NCBI RefSeq assembly: GCF_051020955.1
Contig: NW_027476840.1
Location: 1 to 64,000 of the forward strand
DNA from: Megalopta genalis
Taxonomy: Eukaryota > Arthropoda > Insecta > Hymenoptera > Halictidae
DNA length: 64,000 nucleotides
Direction: 5' to 3'
The translations under genes and the position numbers were made by a program. Shown here piece after piece: positions 43,931 through 53,132 of the stretch. How positions within the stretch are numbered: position 1 is the first letter of the stretch; every line of letters begins with the position of its first letter. Below the pieces are notes generated by a model that worked only from the letters and a program-made list of their open reading frames with translations, had not been told where the DNA came from and made no database searches.

Positions 43931-46900
43931 CCTTGCAACCCACTTCTGCCGTCCCACACATTATCGTCGCGTCCCCCGAATTAGTTGATAATGCGAGGCT
44001 AATGATAGACACAGGCGCAGAACCGAACGTCATAAAGGCGTCATCACTGCAACCGGCCGTGGTCATCGATACGCATAATATTATACATATATCGGGCATT
44101 ACCGAGGGCGCGGTCGCAACATTGGGCACGGCTTCGCTTAACATCGCCGATCGCGACGTCGAATTCCATGTCGTATCGGACGAATTCCCAATTCCTGCGG
44201 ACGGAATTCTGGGATCCGCGTTTCTATCGCTCGGAGCCGAAATCTCCTATTCGAAACAATGCGTAACGATGCAAGGGAACGAGTTCCCATTCACGTCTCG
44301 AAAGAAATGCGTAATTGGGCCACGAACGACCGCTAGCGTCGCGGTAAAAGTTACGGGACCCAAAGTCGGATATATAAGCCGTCGCGAGCTTGCACCAGGG
44401 GTTCTCATTCCCCACTGCGTGGTGAGAAACTCCGACGGATACGCGTACATCCGATGCGCTAACACCACGGACCAATCTGTCGACCTCCACATGCCGATCA
44501 TGGAGCTGGAGGGGGTGGAAGAGATGGTAGATGCCGTGGAAAACGCGAATTTCTTTTCAAAATCTAATTCAAATACCAGTTCTAATTCTAAATTCAATTC
44601 CAATTCCAAATCCGTACTAAATCTAAATTCTCGACCTCACAAATCCCGTTACGAGGCGATCACCGACATAATTAGTCTGGATCACCTCGGCGAAGAGGAA
44701 CAATTGCACGTCAGGCAATTGATTCAGGAGCACCACGATCTCTTTCACCTCCCAGAGGAGCGTCTGGGAAAAACAAATGCGGTCCAGCATAAGATCATTA
44801 CAACCGACGACATCCCAGTACACGTCAAACAGTATCGCTATCCTCCCGTTCACCGTACGGAAATCGATAAGCAAATGAAGGAGTTACTCGAACAAGATAT
44901 TGTCGCGCCGTCTAAATCTCCCTACAATAGCCCTTTGTGGATAGTCCCGAAAAAGGCCGACGCCGACGGGAACAAGCGCTGGAGGATGGTCATCGACTTT
45001 AGGGCTCTAAACGAAAAATCAGTCCCAGACGCATACCCGCTGCCAAGCATTTTAGAGATCTTGGACCAGCTCGGGAGCGCGAAATACTTTAGCGTCTTCG
45101 ATCTTGCTAGCGGTTTTCACCAGATCGGGATGCACCCGGAGGACGCAGCGAAAACTGCATTCTCCACGCCGTACGGGCATTACGAGTTCAAACGAATGCC
45201 CTTCGGCCTCCGTAACGCACCGGCAACGTTTCAACGACTCATGGACAGTATTTTGTCAGGTCTCCAGGGAAACGAACTATTTGTCTACCTTGACGATATC
45301 GTCATCTACGCGCGCAGTTTGTCAGAACATAAATCGAAATTCAATAAACTAGCTCAGAGACTCCGCGAGGCAAACTTAAAATTGCAGCCCTCAAAATGCT
45401 CCTTCCTGCACCGGGAAGTCGCGTATTTAGGCCACGTTATAGGCGAAGAAGGCGTTAAGCCCTGCCCTAAGAAGATCGCGGCAGTCAAAGACTTTCCAGT
45501 TCCCAAAAACCTAAAATCGCTCAGAGAATTCCTGGGCCTTTCGGGATATTATCGTCGGTTCATATATATATATTCCCAAATCGCGAAACCACTAACGACG
45601 CTTCTGAAAAAGGACACAAAATTCACGTGGAAATATGAACAAGAGCAAGCCTTTTCGACCCTCCGCGAAATTTTGACTACAGAACCGTTACTTCAATATC
45701 CCGACTTCGACCGCGAATTCAACATAACCACCGATGCTTCGGGTTTCGCAATCGGCGGTATTCTTAGTCAGGGCGACCCAGGACAAGATCGGCCCATCGC
45801 CTACGCCTCGAGGCTGCTACATGGCGCGGAACTCAATTATTCAACTATAGAGAGAGAGTGCCTAGCTATTATTTATTGCACGCAATACTTCAGACCATAT
45901 ATATACGGACACCGTTTCAATTTAATCACCGACCATCAACCTTTAGTCTGGATGAACTCAGTTAAGGACCCTACGTCCAGATTGCTGAGGTGGCGTCTTA
46001 AACTGGCAGAATATGATTATAAAATTACGTATAAAACAGGCAAAACTAATCTCAACGCGGACGCGTTGTCACGGAATCCAATGTCCGCTCTCCCTCTCTC
46101 CACGGATTCCAGTTCATCCGGCATCTTCGACGCCGTCAAAAAACCGTTCGTCCCCGCCTCGCGACAACCTTCCCCGATTATTGGCCGCCGACCGCCATCG
46201 CCAAGCTCTCCCTCCACCTCCTATTCCTCCCCGCCGCCTTCACCACAATCCCCTCCAAAGACGACGCAACGATCGCCATCTTCCAATAAGCGACTCCTCC
46301 CATCCACATCGCGATCTCCGACCCCCACACACGATTCGTCCTCTCGTACCTCCCCTTCACCAATCCCGACGATCCGACAACCCGCCGAAATGGCGATAAC
46401 ATCGAGCCCCGACTCAGAGTCCGACACCGACGAAAACCTTTTCGAAGATTACAACACCCCCGCAATATCCACTAAAGGAACATTCACGAACACACGTGAC
46501 CGCCTCATTATGAGGAACGATAATCTGGTTGCCTTTATCACAATGGACGGACTACCGATCGACGAAGGCGCGACAGATTTGCACAATTCCGGAAAAATTC
46601 CCAAAATCAAGGACCTTACCCTAGCTCGCGCGAAAGTCCTAAATATCGGAAACAAAAAATTAATCCTACTTCCAGTAAAACCAACACAATATCATACGGC
46701 GACGCACGACGACGTGATAGATTCCCTTAGATCCATCCTAGACGTCACCGCAGAACTCCAACTAGATTCCTTCAGCATTTCAAAAACGACAGTAGACAAT
46801 ACGACTTGGACAACAATTTACAAATCCTTGATCGAACTCTTTTCCGACACCAACGTCCAAATTTTTGCCTGTGAACATAGGGTCATAATCCCTCCTTCAA

Positions 46901-49900
46901 CCGACCGTCCGGAAATCATAAACGAAAACCACTGTTCGGCCTACGCCGGCCATAAAGGAATAACCAAGACCTATAGACGAATCCGGGAAAAATATTATTG
47001 GCCGACCCTAAAGAAAGAAGTGCAGGATTTTGTTAATGCCTGTACCACATGCCAAAGAAAAAAATTAGTCAGGATTAAGACACGGCAGCCGATGGTCATT
47101 ACAGACACGCCGGGTGCCGCGTTTGAAAAAATTTCCATGGATATCGTCGGTCCTATACCTACGTCACCCAAAGGTTTCTCCTATATCCTCACCATGCAAG
47201 ATCTGTTAACCAAATATTCCTTGGCCGTACCCCTTCGCAACGCAACCGCAATCGAGATCGCAGATGCCTTTATTAAAGAATTCATATGCAGATTCGGCGC
47301 ACCCAGAGGTATTCTTACCGATCAGGGCACCAACTTCCTAAGCTCTCTCATGAAAAATGTCGCGAAACGCTTTAAAATTTCACAATTTCGCACCACCGCG
47401 TTTAGACCGCAAAGCAACGGGTCGATCGAACGCTCGCACCACGTCCTGAAGGAATACCTGAAACAATACATTTCGAAAGGGAACTGGGACGAGTGGCTGC
47501 CGTATGCCACATTTTCGTACAATACGAGCGTCCACGAGGGCACCTCGTTTACACCTCATGAGCTAGTATTCGGTGTAGCGGCGCGAACCCCCTCGGCAGA
47601 TACAGCTGTCCATGATTCGTCTGACGAATCTTATAGTAAATACCTCGAGAATCTACAAACAAAAATCTCCCAAACGATAACAAAAGCGAAAGAAAACCTG
47701 AACACCGCCAAACTAAGATCGAAGACGTACTACGACAGAAAGGTAAACGCGCAGGAATTCTCCGTCGGAGAGTACGTATTTCTTCTCAAAGAACCCAAAA
47801 AGGGAAAATTCGATGACGAATATGTGGGCCCCTATTGTATTATGGAACGCGTGAACGAATGTAATGTGCGTTTAAAATTTAAGAATGGCTCGCGGGTGGT
47901 ACACACCAATAAACTAAAACGCGCCCCCAACCCAGCGACACGAGTGCGATGCGCGACAGTGACGTGTTCCCCCACCCCGCCCACGAACACCTCGAGACAA
48001 TACATAACCGCGAGCGAACTGCGAGGGACCATTCATTCGTCGTCCAACACCGCCAAGATGCAGACTCCGATACCGCTCTTCGTGCTCGCGATCCTGCAAC
48101 CAACCACCGCCCTAATCGGCTACGACTGTGGAGGTTCAACCTTAAACACTACAACCGTCTCTACAATGGACCGACCCCTCTGCGAACTCGCCGACGACAA
48201 GCCGACAGTCCAAAATACGAGCGTGCAATTACTCCAATTAATCGATTTCGAAGAAACCCCGGTAGTACAGTGCAAGGTGGAAATAGACCGCACAATTTAT
48301 TATTGCGGAATGCACTCGCATATGTCAGTCGTAAACAACGGTCGCCAGCAATATCTCCTTAACACTCCGAGAGATACCTGCAGAACAATGCATAGCTCAG
48401 GAATATTAATCCTACCTCCCACCGGGCAGTTAGCCGGATTGACAGGCAATAGCACGACAGTCAGAAGCATTACCCTAGCCGGATCCATCCTACAAGACGG
48501 AACGTGCGGCGGTACAACTTACAGTGACCCATTCGGAACATGGGACAAGGTGGTAGTCCAGGCGATAATAAGGGTGACCCTTAAAGGTTTTAACGCACCG
48601 GTAAAAATCTCTACCAACCAAATATACCTGCCTACCGGACATCGCTGCTCCCTGGATAAGGAGTACTGCACGGACCCGGAGGACGGATTTACATTTTGGG
48701 ACAGCCTGCCCACCGACCGCTGTCTTTTCAACAGATACGAAGTCCTTTATGAAGGTAGAGCCACAAAGGTATCTTCAGAAGAACACCACGGAACCCCAAC
48801 GTATACAGTAACTTCAGGCGACACAGCATTCGCTCTCACTAGTACAGGACGTACGCAAATCTGCGGGTACACCCTCATCAAAACGGAGCATCCGAAAATA
48901 CTCTTACTAGAAACCGAAAGAGAAGGAAAATTTAAATCTATTTCGGGAAGCAGAATTAACAACCTCGATATCTTTACGTATGTAAACACGAAATTTATAT
49001 ACGTCGAGAAACACCTTAAATCTCAAATAATCGCGCTCTATCAAGATATAATGAAACAAAAATGCATACTAGAACAACAAGTGCTCAGGAACGCAATATC
49101 GCTGGTCCACATCTCCCCGGCCGAAGTAGCCATGACAATCACCAAAGAATCCGGATATATGGCCGTCCCAGCTGGCGAAGTAATTCATGTGATTAAGTGC
49201 ACTCCTGTCCAATGCACACTCAGGAAGACGGACGAATGCTTCGACGAACTTCCCGTCACATACAAGAACGACTCGTTCTTCCTAACACCAAGAACGCATA
49301 TCCTAACGAAAACTGGAACCAAAAGGATATGCGACGAGCTGATTCCATCAACTTACAAAATCCACGGAACGTGGTACAGGATGACGCCACGCCCGACGGA
49401 AAGCATTCCACCTCCACCACTACAACCGCTAACATCATCCGTCTGGAAATATACAAACCCGGCAAACCTGGCCACCGGCGGAATTTACACGCAAGAGGAT
49501 GTGCAAAAACTTAGCGACCATATAATGTTCCCCATAGAAAGGATAGCGGTAGTAAACGCACTGGCTCAAGGAGCATCGGGAAGGTCATACGCGGACGGCT
49601 CAGTGAAAATGCTCGGTTTAATAGACGAGGAAACACTACAGAAGATCGCAGAGTCAACAGGGAAGAGAATATGGAGCGGATTCATCGAGTTCGGCTCAGT
49701 AATGGCGGGACTGATGGGAATATACCTCGCCTTACGCATAATTAAATTGTGCATTAATACCATACTCAACGGAATCGCCCTGCATGCAGCTTACGGCTGC
49801 AGCCTCCAACTCCTCGCGGCTTCGTGGAGCGCGCTGACGCACTTCTGCCTGTACTTAAAGAACAAACAAAGTGACAGTGAAGTGGCCCCTCAGTGTACCA

Positions 49901-50199
49901 CCACGGAATGCATCCCCATAGGTGAAGTGGTCGTGCGCGAACCCCAAAACAAAAACTCTCACGAGAAATCAACAAAACTCTCAGACAACTCTGCTAATTA
50001 TACCCCCAGCGAAACCCCGAGTGTCAAACCCAGAGACTTTATAGAGAGACACACTAAACCCGGCGAACGGTTCGTTAGTTTTAGGAAAACCAAAGCGCAT
50101 GACACCGACTCAGAGGAAGAAAACCGACTGCGTCGCTTTTCTTTTTCCCACGGGGGAGGTGTTACGTCCTGCCCTCAGGACGTATTGCGTAGATTGTAA
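43816..50199 (+). CDS. pol-env: E2 pol-env polyprotein reading frame (after -1 frameshift)
   Basis: About 2127 codons with no internal stop. Protease: DTGA at 44008-44019, then ADGILG. RT: YLDD at 45286-45297. RNase H: acidic residues include D at 45733 and D in TDHQPL at 45931, with the ADALSR end. Then come a Pro/Ser-rich linker (46077-46440) and a conserved extra domain (46495-46898). Integrase: HHCC zinc finger (H 46930, H 46951, C 47041, C 47050), D 47140, D 47320, E 47428 (D-35-E) and a GPY/F module near 47827. There is no chromodomain. The frame enters env at 48058, reads through the PPT and stops inside the 3' LTR at 50199. No ATG initiates pol; entry by frameshift explains this. Confidence 0.96.
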   Translation, partial: RARPPDPRERPSGGSLPQSKRTSNVERSSDQHRRVARITLQPTSAVPHIIVASPELVDNARLMIDTGAEPNVIKASSLQPAVVIDTHNIIHISGITEGAVATLGTASLNIADRDVEFHVVSDEFPIPADGILGSAFLSLGAEISYSKQCVTMQGNEFPFTSRKKCVIGPRTTASVAVKVTGPKVGYISRRELAPGVLIPHCVVRNSDGYAYIRCANTTDQSVDLHMPIMELEGVEEMVDAVENANFFSKSNSNTSSNSKFNSNSKSVLNLNSRPHKSRYEAITDIISLDHLGEEEQLHVRQLIQEHHDLFHLPEERLGKTNAVQHKIITTDDIPVHVKQYRYPPVHRTEIDKQMKELLEQDIVAPSKSPYNSPLWIVPKKADADGNKRWRMVIDFRALNEKSVPDAYPLPSILEILDQLGSAKYFSVFDLASGFHQIGMHPEDAAKTAFSTPYGHYEFKRMPFGLRNAPATFQRLMDSILSGLQGNELFVYLDDIVIYARSLSEHKSKFNKLAQRLREANLKLQPSKCSFLHREVAYLGHVIGEEGVKPCPKKIAAVKDFPVPKNLKSLREFLGLSGYYRRFIYIYSQIAKPLTTLLKKDTKFTWKYEQEQAFSTLREILTTEPLLQYPDFDREFNITTDASGFAIGGILSQGDPGQDRPIAYASRLLHGAELNYSTIERECLAIIYCTQYFRPYIYGHRFNLITDHQPLVWMNSVKDPTSRLLRWRLKLAEYDYKITYKTGKTNLNADALSRNPMSALPLSTDSSSSGIFDAVKKPFVPASRQPSPIIGRRPPSPSSPSTSYSSPPPSPQSPPKTTQRSPSSNKRLLPSTSRSPTPTHDSSSRTSPSPIPTIRQPAEMAITSSPDSESDTDENLFEDYNTPAISTKGTFTNTRDRLIMRNDNLVAFITMDGLPIDEGATDLHNSGKIPKIKDLTLARAKVLNIGNKKLILLPVKPTQYHTATHDDVIDSLRSILDVTAELQLDSFSISKTTVDNTTWTTIYKSLIELFSDTNVQIFACEHRVIIPPSTDRPEIINENHCSAYAGHKGITKTYRRIREKYYWPTLKKEVQDFVNACTTCQRKKLVRIKTRQPMVITDTPGAAFEKISMDIVGPIPTSPKGFSYILTMQDLLTKYSLAVPLRNATAIEIADAFIKEFICRFGAPRGILTDQGTNFLSSLMKNVAKRFKISQFRTTAFRPQSNGSIERSHHVLKEYLKQYISKGNWDEWLPYATFSYNTSVHEGTSFTPHELVFGVAARTPSADTAVHDSSDESYSKYLENLQTKISQTITKAKENLNTAKLRSKTYYDRKVNAQEFSVGEYVFLLKEPKKGKFDDEYVGPYCIMERVNECNVRLKFKNGSRVVHTNKLKRAPNPATRVRCATVTCSPTPPTNTSRQYITASELRGTIHSSSNTAKMQTPIPLFVLAILQPTTALIGYDCGGSTLNTTTVSTMDRPLCELADDKPTVQNTSVQLLQLIDFEETPVVQCKVEIDRTIYYCGMHSHMSVVNNGRQQYLLNTPRDTCRTMHSSGILILPPTGQLAGLTGNSTTVRSITLAGSILQDGTCGGTTYSDPFGTWDKVVVQAIIRVTLKGFNAPVKISTNQIYLPTGHRCSLDKEYCTDPEDGFTFWDSLPTDRCLFNRYEVLYEGRATKVSSEEHHGTPTYTVTSGDTAFALTSTGRTQICGYTLIKTEHPKILLLETEREGKFKSISGSRINNLDIFTYVNTKFIYVEKHLKSQIIALYQDIMKQKCILEQQVLRNAISLVHISPAEVAMTITKESGYMAVPAGEVIHVIKCTPVQCTLRKTDECFDELPVTYKNDSFFLTPRTHILTKTGTKRICDELIPSTYKIHGTWYRMTPRPTESIPPPPLQPLTSSVWKYTNPANLATGGIYTQEDVQKLSDHIMFPIERIAVVNALAQGASGRSYADGSVKMLGLIDEETLQKIAESTGKRIWSGFIEFGSVMAGLMGIYLALRIIKLCINTILNGIALHAAYGCSLQLLAASWSALTHFCLYLKNKQSDSEVAPQCTTTECIPIGEVVVREPQNKNSHEKSTKLSDNSANYTPSETPSVKPRDFIERHTKPGERFVSFRKTKAHDTDSEEENRLRRFSFSHGGGVTSCPQDVLRRL
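46495..46898 (+). other. E2 conserved domain before integrase (macro-like?)
   Basis: About 135 residues beginning RDRLIMRNDNLVAFITMDG and ending VIIPP, well conserved with E1 while the linker before it diverges in sequence and length. The alternation of hydrophobic strands with an Asp/Gly loop and helices suggests a small alpha/beta fold. A degenerate macro domain is my best guess. It carries no catalytic signature I can point to. Confidence 0.4.
48058..50199 (+). CDS. env: E2 Env-like membrane glycoprotein (3' part of the pol-env frame)
   Basis: The 713 residues from the in-frame ATG begin with a hydrophobic signal-peptide-like stretch followed by IGYDCGG. The ectodomain has many cysteines and several N-x-S/T sequons and includes YYCGMHSH and TCGGTTYSDPFGTW, shared with E1. 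A membrane segment near 49690-49800 contains MAGLMGIYLALRIIKLC. The cytoplasmic tail is longer than in E1 and continues through the PPT into the LTR, ending at 50199. The layout fits a type I viral glycoprotein used for entry of enveloped particles. Resemblance to chuvirus-type glycoproteins is a tentative recollection. Signal peptide, anchor and conservation support a real protein. Expression by splicing or proteolysis is unknown. Confidence 0.82.
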   Translation: MQTPIPLFVLAILQPTTALIGYDCGGSTLNTTTVSTMDRPLCELADDKPTVQNTSVQLLQLIDFEETPVVQCKVEIDRTIYYCGMHSHMSVVNNGRQQYLLNTPRDTCRTMHSSGILILPPTGQLAGLTGNSTTVRSITLAGSILQDGTCGGTTYSDPFGTWDKVVVQAIIRVTLKGFNAPVKISTNQIYLPTGHRCSLDKEYCTDPEDGFTFWDSLPTDRCLFNRYEVLYEGRATKVSSEEHHGTPTYTVTSGDTAFALTSTGRTQICGYTLIKTEHPKILLLETEREGKFKSISGSRINNLDIFTYVNTKFIYVEKHLKSQIIALYQDIMKQKCILEQQVLRNAISLVHISPAEVAMTITKESGYMAVPAGEVIHVIKCTPVQCTLRKTDECFDELPVTYKNDSFFLTPRTHILTKTGTKRICDELIPSTYKIHGTWYRMTPRPTESIPPPPLQPLTSSVWKYTNPANLATGGIYTQEDVQKLSDHIMFPIERIAVVNALAQGASGRSYADGSVKMLGLIDEETLQKIAESTGKRIWSGFIEFGSVMAGLMGIYLALRIIKLCINTILNGIALHAAYGCSLQLLAASWSALTHFCLYLKNKQSDSEVAPQCTTTECIPIGEVVVREPQNKNSHEKSTKLSDNSANYTPSETPSVKPRDFIERHTKPGERFVSFRKTKAHDTDSEEENRLRRFSFSHGGGVTSCPQDVLRRL
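50152..50159 (+). other. E2 polypurine tract
   Basis: GGGGGAGG directly precedes the 3' LTR start TGTTACG and lies inside the open env frame. Confidence 0.9.
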
Positions 50200-51294
50200 G
50201 TCGTATCCGTCTAAGCGCGAATAGATGATAAGCTTCTAGAATTAGTATATAACGTAAATGCGTACAATAGGTATAAGCACACAATTGTAACACAGAACAA
50301 CACCCTAAATCTTAAGCACACACACACACATACTCGAAACACGTCATATTGCTAAAATTATATAATTAAACATCTAAAATAAGTTGATGCATACGCCAAT
50401 GATGCATCCGTTCACTTCGCAAGGAATTGATGCATACGCCAATGATGCAACCGTTCTCCGAGTCTCACGATGCCAGGAGAGAGAGAGAACGCACGATGCA
50501 TCCGCTCACGCTGGGAACCGCAAGCTCAGCAAATTCCGACACGCCTGCGACCGGACGAGCCCTCGGAGAGAGAACGCACGATGCATCCACTCGCACCGAT
50601 AAGATGCATCCGCTCGCACCGAGAACTGCAGACTCAGCACATTCCAACACGCTCGCAGCCGACCGTTCTCCATGGGAAACTGCAAGCACCAGCGAGTCTC
50701 ACAGCGCTCAGCGGAGAGAGAGAGAACACCGTCAGCAGACGCGCTCTCCCTCGCACCGACGTCGCCCCTCCATCGACCGAACCCGGCGCGCAGAGGAGGC
50801 TTGCACAACGACACACTTCAGTTCCATGCTCCGAAGAGTAACGACGTCTCTTCGGGAGCTCCCGCGTACCATATCTTACTACTTGCGAATATCATACATA
50901 GTTTAAGGAACCTTTGTAACTAAGTACCAGAATATACATAATCTTACCAGTTAAATAGTGAAGTCATTGAACAATAATAACCCGAACGCTCCCTACGCGA
51001 CGCGATAGTGTGTATCAACCTCACCAATTCGACAACGTCTCCAAGAACTACAACGCTGTCAACGAGCGGCCGAGTCCGTCCGGCACCCGCACTGCATCCA
51101 GCACTGGCGTCAACCGATCAAGCTCAACCAAGGCGCCGCATCCCGCTCAGCACCGGTGAGTTGCGTATTTGTGTATTGCGCGCGCGCCATCGTGACACCC
51201 CGTTAGTGAACGAAAAGTTGCAAGCGTCTCGAATCCGCGGCGGACGCGAGAGAAAATATATATTTTTCGTGTAACCGCGCCGCGGGACGTAACA
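50160..51294 (+). repeat. E2 3' LTR (1135 bp)
   Basis: It has the same length as the 5' LTR, and three substitutions are visible between them. The first 40 bp are used as the end of the env frame. Internal repeats, TATA-like box and GTGAGT (51156-51161) are all present. Confidence 0.97.
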
Positions 51295-51298
51295 CTAA
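51295..51298. other. E2 target site duplication, right copy (CTAA)
   Basis: CTAA follows the 3' LTR immediately and matches 41343-41346. Confidence 0.92.
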
Positions 51299-53132
51299 AT
51301 TGTTCATTTCGCATGAATTTGAAGCTAAATCGTTTATTTAAAATTGCTATTTCGTTCGAATTTGAGTCGAAATCGTGTATTTCGCTTGAATCTGAAGCTA
51401 AATTGTTCATTTGGCATGAATTTGAAGCTAAATCGATCTTTTAAAATCGCTATTTCCCACGAATTTGAATCGAAATCGTATGTTTCGCATGATATTGAAG
51501 TTATATCGTTTGTTTCGTGTAGATTTAAAGCTAATTCGTGTATTTCGCATGAATCTGAAGCTAAATTGTTCATTTGGCATGAATTTGAAGCTAAATCGAT
51601 CTTTTAAAATCGCTATTTCCCACGAATTTGAATCGAAATAGTATGTTTTGCATGATATTGAAGTTAAATCGTTTGTTTCGTGTGGATTTAAAGCTAATTC
51701 GTGTATTTCGCATGAATATGAAGCTAAATTGTTCATTTCGCATGAATTTGAAGCTAAATCGTTTGTTTAAAATCGCTATTTCGCACGAATTTGAGACGGA
51801 ATCGTGTATTTCGCATGAATCTGAAGCTAAATTGTTCATTTCGAGTGAATTTGAAGCTAAATCGTTTATTTAAAATCGCTATATCGTTCGAAATTGAGTC
51901 GTAATCGTGTATTTCGCATGAATCTGAAGCTAAATTGTTCATTTGGCATGAATTTGAAGCTAAATCGATCGTTTAAAATCGTTATTTCGCACGAATTTGA
52001 ATCGAAATCGTATGTTTCGCATGATATTGAAGTTAAATCGTTTGTTTCGTGTGGATTAAAAGCTAATTCGTGTATTTCGCATGAATATGAATCTAAATTG
52101 TTCATTTCGCATGAATTTGAAGCTAAATCGTTTGTTTAAAATCGCTATTTCGTTCGAATTTGAGTCGAAATCGTGTATTTCACATGATATTGAAGTTAAA
52201 TCGTTTGTTTCGTGTGGATTTAAAGCTAATTCGTGTATTTCGCATGAATCTGAAGCTAAATTGTTCATTTCGCATGAATTTGAAGCTTAATCGTTTATTT
52301 AAAATCGCTATTTCGTTCGAATTTGAGTCGAAATCGTGTATTTCGCATGAATATGAATCTAAATTGTTCATTTCGCATGAATTTGAAGCTAAATCGTTTG
52401 TTTAAAATCGCTATTTCGTTCGAATTTGAGTCGAAATCGTGTATTTCACATGATATTGAAGTTAAATCGTTTGTTTCGTGTGGATTTAAAGCTAATTCGT
52501 GTATTTCGCATGAATCTGAAGCTAAATTGTTCATTTCGCATGAATTTGAAGCTTAATCGTTTATTTAAAATCGCTATTTCGTTCGAATTTGAGTCGAAAT
52601 CGTGTATTTCGCATGAATCTGAAGCTAAATTGTTCATTTGGCATGAATTTGAAGCTAAATCGATCTTTTAAAATCGCTATTTCCCACGAATTTGAATCGA
52701 AATCGTATGTTTCGCATGATATTGAAGTTAAATCGTTTGTTTCGTGTGGATTTAAAGCTAATTCGTGTATTTCGCATGAATATGAAGCTAAATTGTTCAT
52801 TTCGCATGAATTTGAAGCTAAATCGTTTGCTTAAAATCGCTATTTCGCACGAATTTGAGACGGAATCGTGTATTTCGCATGAATCTGAAGATAAATTGTT
52901 CATTTCGCATGAATTTGAAGCTAAATCGATCTTTTAAAATCGCTATTTCCCACGAATTTGAGTCGAAATCGTGTATTTCACATGATATTGAAGTTAAATC
53001 GTTTGTTTCGTGTGGATTTAAAGCTAATTCGTGTATTTCGCATGTATCTGAAGCTAAATTGTTCATTTCGCATGAATTTAAAGCTAAATCGTTTATTTAA
53101 AATCGCTATTTCGTTCGAATTTGAGTCGAAAT

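Larger units (their letters stand above)
41347..51294 (+). mobile_element. E2: complete, young Ty3/gypsy LTR retrotransposon with env
   Basis: A 9,948-bp element with two 1135-bp LTRs, PBS, gag, pol-env and PPT. By eye the LTRs differ at three positions (41465/50278, 41490/50303, 42349/51162). All frames are open. Conserved protease, RT, RNase H and integrase residues are present, and a CTAA duplication flanks the element. By sequence it could be functional. It is related to E1 through gag, pol and env, but its LTR is a different sequence apart from the ends and a splice-donor-like site. Confidence 0.98.

Noticed and set aside
43933..43935. TTG at 43933 (and at 17374 in E1) as a start of pol
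   Set aside because: Non-ATG start in a eukaryotic element. The frame is open upstream to the slippery heptamer, and homology between E1 and E2 continues upstream of it, so frameshift entry fits better.
47821..47880. Chromodomain after integrase
   Set aside because: Only a GPY/F-type module is present. The sequence then goes into a variable linker and the env signal peptide.
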